Assembly: GCA_013696185.1 (NCBI GenBank)
Contig: JACCZA010000300.1
Location: 1 to 6,142, forward strand
Source: Actinomycetota bacterium
GTDB taxonomy: Bacteria > Actinomycetota > Thermoleophilia > Gaiellales > Gaiellaceae
DNA: 6,142 nucleotides
Reading direction: 5' to 3'
Part shown: positions 1 to 4,785 of the stretch, one piece after another
Layout of the letters: each line of letters opens with the position of its first letter
Numbering within the stretch: position 1 is the first letter of the stretch
Program-made: the position numbers and the translations under genes
The notes under the pieces: model-generated
What the model was told of the DNA's origin: nothing
Database searches by the model: none
Seen by the model: only the letters and a program-made list of their open reading frames with translations

Positions 1-127
1 CACCCGCACCTTCCTCGCAGACGGCGACGAGGTGATCCTGCGCGGCCGGGCCGGCCCCATCTCCCTCGGCGAGGTGCGCGGCCGGATCGAGCCCGCGCTC
101 GCGAACGGCCGGCCCGGCGCGCCGTGA
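1..127 (+). CDS. fahA: Fumarylacetoacetase, C-terminal end (5' truncated by window edge)
   Basis: Only the last 41 residues are present, read from base 2 to the TGA at 125-127. The segment begins TRTFLADGDEVILRGRAG and continues with a GEVRGRIEPA tail. This resembles the end of bacterial two-domain fumarylacetoacetases, where a 'FLEDGDEV-LRG' strand is followed by 'G-GECRG-ILPA'. The enzyme splits fumarylacetoacetate into fumarate and acetoacetate, the last step of homogentisate breakdown, in the cytoplasm. Homogentisate dioxygenase two genes downstream supports the call. The stop overlaps the next gene's GTG start by 4 nt (GTGA), which suggests translational coupling. Active-site residues lie outside the window, so another member of the FAH superfamily cannot be excluded. 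Confidence 0.72.
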   Translation, partial: TRTFLADGDEVILRGRAGPISLGEVRGRIEPALANGRPGAP

Positions 128-1047
128 AGGTGCTCCTGCCGCGAGAGGCGGCCCTCGAGGAGCTCGGCCCGCTGCCCGACGGCGTCGAGCTGACGGCCGA
201 GCGCGCGCCCGACGTCGAGGTCGCCGTACTCCACTTCGGGGTCTCTCGCAGCCTGCCGGAGGTGTTCGCCGAGCTCCCCGCGCTGCGGGTGATCCAGACC
301 CTGAACGCCGGCGTCGAGTGGCTCCTGCCCGCCGTTCCCCGCGGCGTGACGGTCTGCAACGCGAGCGGCGTGCACGACATCCCCGTCGCCGAGTGGTGCG
401 TCGCGGCGATCCTCGCCCTCACCAGGCGGCTACCCGACTTCTGGCGGCTGCAGGCGGAGCGCCGCTGGGATGCCGACGTGAACCCGATGGGTGCAGGCGG
501 CGAGTCGCCGCTCGGACCGATCGACGACCTCGACGGGAAGCAGGTGCTCGTCGTCGGCCACGGCTCGATCGGCCGTGCGCTGGAGGCACGCCTCGAGCCG
601 TTCGGCGCGCGGATCGTCGGCGTCGCCAGGCACGAGCGGCCCGGCGTGCACACCGTCGAGGAGCTACCCGAGCTGCTGCTCGACGCGGACGTGGTCGTGC
701 TGCTGCTCCCGCTGACGGAGGAGACGCGCGGCCTCGTCGATGCCCGCTTCCTCGACAGCATGCGGCCCGGAGCGCTGCTCGTGAACGCCGCGCGCGGCCC
801 GCTCGTCGACACGGGGGCACTCGAGGAGCGGCTGCGGGCCGGCCGCCTGCGCGCGGCGCTCGACGTCACGGATCCCGAGCCGCTGCCGCCGGAGCACTCG
901 CTCTGGAGCGCGCCGAACCTCCTGATCACCCCCCACGTCGGCGGCGCGACGACGCAGTGGGAGGCCCGGGCCTACCGCTTCGTCGGCGACCAGCTGCGCC
1001 GCCTCGCCGCCGGCGAGCCGCCGCTCAACGTCCGCACCGTCTACTGA
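124..1047 (+). CDS. D-isomer-specific 2-hydroxyacid dehydrogenase, NAD(P)-dependent
   Basis: A 307-residue cytoplasmic oxidoreductase that would interconvert a 2-oxoacid and its D-2-hydroxyacid. The Rossmann nucleotide-binding loop GHGSIG is at residues 145-150. The catalytic set of the family is complete: Arg224 in NAARGPLVD, Glu252 in DPEPLP and His271 in TPHVGG. The length is normal for the family (about 310-330). At the end of the second Rossmann strand (VGVAR, residues 165-169) there is an Arg rather than the Asp typical of NAD-specific members, so NADP(H) may be preferred; this is inference. The GTG start at 124 overlaps the upstream stop by 4 nt and has no clear ribosome binding site, which fits coupled translation. 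Its place between fumarylacetoacetase and homogentisate dioxygenase suggests an aromatic substrate such as hydroxyphenylpyruvate/hydroxyphenyllactate, but the sequence does not prove this. Glyoxylate/hydroxypyruvate reductase is the main alternative. Confidence 0.9.
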   Translation: MKVLLPREAALEELGPLPDGVELTAERAPDVEVAVLHFGVSRSLPEVFAELPALRVIQTLNAGVEWLLPAVPRGVTVCNASGVHDIPVAEWCVAAILALTRRLPDFWRLQAERRWDADVNPMGAGGESPLGPIDDLDGKQVLVVGHGSIGRALEARLEPFGARIVGVARHERPGVHTVEELPELLLDADVVVLLLPLTEETRGLVDARFLDSMRPGALLVNAARGPLVDTGALEERLRAGRLRAALDVTDPEPLPPEHSLWSAPNLLITPHVGGATTQWEARAYRFVGDQLRRLAAGEPPLNVRTVY

Positions 1048-1092
1048 CGACTAAGCTCACCGTCGTAGCAGCCACTCTCCCGAGAGCTCCTG

Positions 1093-1099
1093 AAGGAGG
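1093..1099 (+). promoter_or_regulatory. Strong Shine-Dalgarno of homogentisate dioxygenase
   Basis: AAGGAGG lies 5 nt before the ATG at 1105, and it is the strongest ribosome binding site in the window. A second in-frame ATG follows at 1111 (the protein begins Met-Pro-Met), but the spacing and the family-typical N-terminus MPMYHRLGDVPRKRH favour 1105. The 57-nt gap before this gene is the largest inside the operon. I see no convincing -35/-10 pair in it, so an internal promoter is possible but unsupported. Confidence 0.8.
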
Positions 1100-1104
1100 G
1101 CGCC

Positions 1105-2319
1105 ATGCCCATGTACCACCGCCTCGGCGACGTGCCCCGCAAGCGCCACATCCAGTTCCGCGAGAACGGGACGCTCCTGACCGAGGAGGTCATGGGCCTC
1201 GAGGGCTTCACGGGCAACGAGTCGATCCTGTACCACCTGCACTCGCCCTGCCGCGTCAAGGAGCTCGGCCCCTTCGAGCCGATCGAGCGCGAGGAGTGGG
1301 TGCCCGAGGCCCACGCGCACCGGCTGTTCGACACCTACGAGGTCGAGCCCGGCGGCGACGAGGTGACGGGCCGGCGCCTGCTGATGTGGAACGACGACGT
1401 CGAGATCTCGCTCTGCCGGCCGACCGAGACGACCGAGGCGTTCTTCCGCAACGGCGAGGGCGACGAGGTGGTCTTCGTGCACGAGGGCTCGGGCACGCTC
1501 GAGACCGTCTTCGGCGAGCTGCCCTACCGGGAGGGCGACTATGTCGTGATCCCGCGCGGGACGACGTACCGCTTCCGCCCCGAGGGGGAGCAGCGCTACC
1601 TGGTCTTCGAGACGCCGGGCCTCGTCGAGATCCCGAGGCGCTACCGCAACGACTCGGGCCAGCTGCTCGAGGGCGCGCCCTACTACCACCGAGACATCCA
1701 CCCGCCGGCGCGGCTGAACACGGTGCGCGAGCGCGGCGACTTCCACGTGAAGGTGCGCGTGCGCGGCGGCTACCAGACCTACGTGGTCGACTACCACCCC
1801 TTCGACGTGGTCGGCTGGGACGGGTACCTCTACCCCTGGACGTTCTCGATCCACGACTTCGAGCCGATCACCGGGCGCATCCACCAGCCGCCGCCCTCCC
1901 ACCAGACCTTCGCCGGCAGGAACTTCGTCATCTGCAGCTTCTGCCCGCGCCGGCTCGACTTCGACCCCGAGGCCGTGCCGATCCCCTACCACCACTCGAA
2001 CCTGCAGTCGGAGGAGATGATCTATTACGTCTCGGGCAACTTCGGCTCGCGCAAGGGCGTGAACGTCGGCTCGATCACCCTCCACCCCTCGGGTCTGCCG
2101 CACGGGCCCCAGCCCGGGCTCGCCGAGCGCTCGATCGGCCTCGCCGAGACCCACGAGCTCGCGGTCATGTGCGACACCTTCCACCCGCTCAGGCTCACCA
2201 GCCTCGCCCGCGGGCTCGACGACGGCCGCTACGCGTACTCCTGGTACGAGAACGCGACGGCGCCTCCCGGCACGGCCGACGGCGACCTCACCGGCGCGGG
2301 GGTCACCTCCCATCAGTAA
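1105..2319 (+). CDS. hmgA: Homogentisate 1,2-dioxygenase
   Basis: A 404-residue non-haem Fe(II) dioxygenase of the cupin fold. It opens the ring of homogentisate with O2 to give 4-maleylacetoacetate in the cytoplasm. The iron ligands are visible by comparison with the human enzyme (His335, Glu341, His371): His297 and Glu303 in HHSNLQSEEM with the same six-residue spacing, and His333 in LHPSGLPHGP. His260 (GRIHQPPPSHQTF) aligns best with the catalytic base His292 of the human protein; this was a manual alignment. The N-terminus MPMYHRLGDVPRKRHIQFR is typical of the bacterial family. The protein is somewhat shorter than the 430-445 residues of animal and proteobacterial enzymes. The start is fixed by a strong ribosome binding site. 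It is followed directly by, and probably overlaps, the metallo-hydrolase gene. Confidence 0.93.
   Translation: MPMYHRLGDVPRKRHIQFRENGTLLTEEVMGLEGFTGNESILYHLHSPCRVKELGPFEPIEREEWVPEAHAHRLFDTYEVEPGGDEVTGRRLLMWNDDVEISLCRPTETTEAFFRNGEGDEVVFVHEGSGTLETVFGELPYREGDYVVIPRGTTYRFRPEGEQRYLVFETPGLVEIPRRYRNDSGQLLEGAPYYHRDIHPPARLNTVRERGDFHVKVRVRGGYQTYVVDYHPFDVVGWDGYLYPWTFSIHDFEPITGRIHQPPPSHQTFAGRNFVICSFCPRRLDFDPEAVPIPYHHSNLQSEEMIYYVSGNFGSRKGVNVGSITLHPSGLPHGPQPGLAERSIGLAETHELAVMCDTFHPLRLTSLARGLDDGRYAYSWYENATAPPGTADGDLTGAGVTSHQ
2298..2303 (+). promoter_or_regulatory. Possible degenerate Shine-Dalgarno for the metallo-hydrolase
   Basis: GGGGGT lies inside the end of the dioxygenase gene, 8 nt before the ATC at 2312. 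It differs from GGAGGT by one base that still allows wobble pairing. The spacing is what would be expected if translation starts at 2312. The G-run could also pair with CCTCC at 2306-2310 across a 3-nt loop (one G-T pair), which would hide the site. Both readings are inference from a short, GC-rich stretch. Confidence 0.3.
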
Positions 2320-3262
2320 GCCTTTCGCCTCCACGGCGGACACTGCCGAGCAGCGCTCGACGCTCGAGGAGCTGGCCGACGGGGTCTACGCCTACACGGC
2401 CGAGGGAGACCCCAACGTAGGGGCGATCGTCGGCCCGGACTCCGTGCTCTGCATCGACGCCCGCGCGACGCCGACGGCCGCCGGCGAGTGGCTCGACGCG
2501 CTGCGCGAGCTGACGGACAAGCCCGTCGAGTACCTCGTCCTGACGCACTACCACGCGGTGCGCGTGCTCGGCGCCTCGGCCTTCGGGGCGCAGCGGATCG
2601 TCGCCCACGCGCGCACGCGCGAGTGGATCCACGAGCGCGGCGCGCAGGACTTCGAGTCGGAGGCCCGCCGCTTCCCCCGCCTCTTCCGCGACGTCGACTC
2701 GATCCCCGGCCTGACCTATCCGGACGTTGCCTTCGCCGACACGCTGACCCTGGCGCTGGGCGAGCGCGAGGTGCAGCTGCGCTTCCTCGGCGGCGGCCAC
2801 ACGCTGGGCGACACGTGCGTCTGGCTGCCCGCGGAGCGCGTGCTGTTCAGCGGCGACCTGGTGGAGGCCGGGGCGGCGCCGTACATGGGCGACGCCGCGA
2901 TGGAGGAGTGGTCGACCTCGACGCTCGACCGGCTCGAGGCGCTCGGGGCCGAGACGCTCGTGCCCGGCCGCGGGCCGGCGCTCCGCGGCGCCGACGAGGT
3001 GGCGACCGGAATCGCCGAGACGCGCGCGTACCTGCGGACGCTCTGGACGGCCGTCAGGGACGCGCGGGAGGACGGCGGCTCGCTCCTCGACGCCTTCGGC
3101 GGTGCACGCGAGGCGCTCGAGCCTCGCTTCGGTGAGTGGCGCATCTTCGAGCACTGCCTGCCGTTCAACGTCGCCCGGGCCTGGGACGAGGCGGAGGGCC
3201 TCCCGCCGCAGGTCTGGACTGCCGAGCGCGACGCGGCAGTCTGGGACGCACTGCAGAGGTAG
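2312..3262 (+). CDS. Metallo-beta-lactamase-fold hydrolase (HYHAVR subfamily), start uncertain
   Basis: A 316-residue MBL-fold protein when read from ATC 2312. The first ordinary start codon in frame is GTG 2444 (272 residues), but it begins inside the first beta-sheet and drops the segment LEELADGVYAYTAEGDPNVG, which looks like authentic MBL N-terminus. CTG 2372 is another option. Numbered from 2312, the metal motif is H79-Y-H81-A-V-R84 instead of HxHxDH. His163 (GGGHTLGDT) and Asp182 (FSGDLVE) are present, and the usual C-terminal His is replaced by Arg220 (VPGRG). The first metal site is therefore intact and the second mostly lost. The C-terminal block EWRIFEHCLPFNVARAWDEAEG resembles a conserved tail I recall from related MBL proteins. 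The substrate is unknown. Its place between homogentisate dioxygenase and a ring hydroxylase suggests work on an aromatic or ring-cleavage intermediate. The next gene starts 7 nt after its stop. Confidence 0.82.
   Translation: MSKPFASTADTAEQRSTLEELADGVYAYTAEGDPNVGAIVGPDSVLCIDARATPTAAGEWLDALRELTDKPVEYLVLTHYHAVRVLGASAFGAQRIVAHARTREWIHERGAQDFESEARRFPRLFRDVDSIPGLTYPDVAFADTLTLALGEREVQLRFLGGGHTLGDTCVWLPAERVLFSGDLVEAGAAPYMGDAAMEEWSTSTLDRLEALGAETLVPGRGPALRGADEVATGIAETRAYLRTLWTAVRDAREDGGSLLDAFGGAREALEPRFGEWRIFEHCLPFNVARAWDEAEGLPPQVWTAERDAAVWDALQR
3255..3260 (+). promoter_or_regulatory. Shine-Dalgarno deciding the monooxygenase start
   Basis: AGAGGT overlaps the metallo-hydrolase stop region and lies 9 nt before the GTG at 3270. 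It supports that GTG over the longer reading from 3102, which would overlap the upstream gene by about 160 nt and add 56 residues without homology to the flavoprotein fold. Confidence 0.6.
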
Positions 3263-3269
3263 CGCTCCG

Positions 3270-4640
3270 GTGCCCGACGGGCCGGTGCTGGTGGTGGGAG
3301 CGGGTCCCGTCGGGCTGACGGCCGCGCTCGAGCTGGCCCGCCTCGGCATCGCCTCGACGGTGGTCGACGCACGGGAGGGCCCGCGCGGCGAGGGCTCCCG
3401 GGCGATCGTGCTCGCGCGGCACACCCTCCGCACCTTCGACCGGCTCGGCTGCGCGGCACCGATGCTCGAGCGCGGCGTCGTGCTCGACCGCGCGCGCACG
3501 TACGTCGGCCGGCGCGAGCTTCTCTGCGTCGAGTTCCCGCGCCCTGCCGCCGGTGAGCCCCCGCTCTTCGTCAACCTGCAGCAGACCCTCACGGAGGCCG
3601 CGCTCCTGCAGCGGGTCGGGCGGGAGCCGCTCGTCGAGCTCCGCTTCGGGTGCCGCGTGCGCGGCCTGCGGCAGGGCGGGGCCTCCGTCACGCTCGAGCT
3701 CGAGGGAGGCGGCGAGCTCGCCGGCCCCTACGCGATCGCCTGCGACGGCGCGCGCAGCGCCCTGCGCGGAGCTCTTGGCATCGGCTTCCCCGGCTCGACC
3801 CTTCGCGATCGCTTCCTCATCACCGACATCCGCGCCGAGCTGCCGTTCCCGCGCAACGAGCGGCGCTTCTTCTTCGACCCGCCCGAGAACCCCGGCCGCC
3901 AGGTACTCGTCCATCCCCAGCCGGACGGGGAGTGGCGGGTCGACTGGCAGGTGCCCGCCCGGACCGACGTCGAGGCCGAGCGCTCCTCGGGCCGCCTGGA
4001 GCGCCGCGTCCGCGCGCTCGCGGGCGACAGCCCCTACGAGCTCGTCTGGCTGACCGCCTATCGCTTCCACCAGCGACTCGCCTCGCGCTTCCGGGCCGGC
4101 CGCGTCTTCCTCGCAGGCGACGCCGCGCACCTGATGTCCCCGTTCGGCGCACGCGGCCTGAACAGCGGCGTCGAGGACGCGCGGAACCTCGCCTGGAAGC
4201 TCGCGCTCGTCTCCCGGGGCGAGGCTCCCGAGGAGCTGCTCGCGAGCTACGAGCGCGAGCGGCGGGCGGCGGCGCTCGAGAACCTGCGGGTCACCGCCGC
4301 GACGACGAGGTTCATGGTTCCGCCGACGCCCCTGCACCGGCTCGCGCGGACTCTCGTCCTGCGCGGCAGCCTGCGCGTGCCCGGGCTGCGCCGCTTCGTC
4401 GACAGCGGCACGCTCGCAACTCCCGCCGTCTACGGAGCGGCGGACGGTCCGGTCGGCCGGCTCGCGCCGCTCGCAGCGGTGAACTCGGCCGAGCCGGTCG
4501 GCCACGGCTTCCTGCTCGCGCTCGGCGCCGGCGGCACCTCGCTCCTGATCCGCCCCGACGAGTACGTCGCCGCCGAGCTGCGGCGCTCCGACGCGGGTGC
4601 GCTCGGCGAGGCGCTGCGCGCGTCCCTCGCCGGCGGCTGA
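3270..4640 (+). CDS. FAD-dependent aromatic-ring monooxygenase (PheA/TfdB/MhpA-like)
   Basis: A 456-residue class A flavoprotein hydroxylase, expected to use NAD(P)H and O2 to add a hydroxyl to an aromatic ring. The FAD signatures appear in order: GAGPVG at residues 10-15 with Asp33 at the end of the second strand; the DG motif at Asp159-Gly160 (IACDGARSALR); and the GD motif at Gly283-Asp284 (VFLAGDAAHLMSPFGARGLNSG). Members usually run to 500-560 residues with a thioredoxin-like C-terminal domain. Here that domain is much reduced, though the closing block LLIRPDEYVAAELR is kept. There is no signal peptide. The GTG start at 3270 sits 7 nt after the metallo-hydrolase stop, so the two are almost certainly co-transcribed. 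The operon context suggests a substrate upstream of homogentisate, for example 3-hydroxyphenylacetate; the specificity cannot be read from the sequence. Confidence 0.88.
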   Translation: MPDGPVLVVGAGPVGLTAALELARLGIASTVVDAREGPRGEGSRAIVLARHTLRTFDRLGCAAPMLERGVVLDRARTYVGRRELLCVEFPRPAAGEPPLFVNLQQTLTEAALLQRVGREPLVELRFGCRVRGLRQGGASVTLELEGGGELAGPYAIACDGARSALRGALGIGFPGSTLRDRFLITDIRAELPFPRNERRFFFDPPENPGRQVLVHPQPDGEWRVDWQVPARTDVEAERSSGRLERRVRALAGDSPYELVWLTAYRFHQRLASRFRAGRVFLAGDAAHLMSPFGARGLNSGVEDARNLAWKLALVSRGEAPEELLASYERERRAAALENLRVTAATTRFMVPPTPLHRLARTLVLRGSLRVPGLRRFVDSGTLATPAVYGAADGPVGRLAPLAAVNSAEPVGHGFLLALGAGGTSLLIRPDEYVAAELRRSDAGALGEALRASLAGG

Positions 4641-4644
4641 GGTC

Positions 4645-4681
4645 GCCCCGCCGGAGCGATCCCCGAATCGAGGAGCGGGGC
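4645..4681 (+). terminator. Terminator-like inverted repeat after the operon
   Basis: GCCCCGC (4645-4651) and GCGGGGC (4675-4681) form a perfect 7-bp stem. Inside it CGAT (4657-4660) pairs with ATCG (4667-4670) around a 6-nt loop. It begins 5 nt after the monooxygenase stop, where a transcript end is expected. There is no T-run after it, so it is not a classical intrinsic terminator, and in such GC-rich DNA a stem of this size can arise by chance. Confidence 0.35.
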
Positions 4682-4738
4682 TCGCGCCCGAACGGGTCTG
4701 CGGCGAGGGCCGTCCGCCGCCGATACACCCCTGACCGC

Positions 4739-4759
4739 CGGGCGTCGGGTCGACGCCCG
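4739..4759 (+). repeat. Perfect 9-bp hairpin upstream of the protease gene
   Basis: CGGGCGTCG (4739-4747) and CGACGCCCG (4751-4759) are exact reverse complements separated by GGT. The element ends 26 nt before the protease ATG and about 11 nt before its ribosome binding site. It could be a protein-binding operator, a structure in the 5' leader that protects the mRNA, or part of an upstream terminator; it has no T-run. The rest of the 145-nt intergenic region shows no convincing promoter. GATACA at 4722-4727 could be a -10 box but lacks a matching -35. Confidence 0.5.
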
Positions 4760-4785
4760 TCAGCGAGCAACGGGAGACGCATGCG

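Noticed and set aside
1046..1089. Possible promoter or small hairpins before hmgA
   Set aside because: TGACGA has no matching -10 box at a suitable distance. The inverted repeats ACGAC/GTCGT and CTCTC/GAGAG have only 5-bp stems, which is within chance expectation.
318..2420. 700-residue + strand open frame across two genes
   Set aside because: It is Arg/Ala/Pro-rich with no recognisable motif, and it overlaps the well-supported dehydrogenase and dioxygenase in another frame. This is the usual GC-rich shadow.
3102..3269. N-terminal extension of the monooxygenase
   Set aside because: It would overlap the metallo-hydrolase by about 160 nt, and the FAD-binding strand begins right after GTG 3270, which has its own ribosome binding site.
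3692..3706. CTCGAGCTCGAG tandem palindrome
   Set aside because: It encodes Leu-Glu-Leu-Glu in the monooxygenase with this genome's preferred codons, so coding use explains it.
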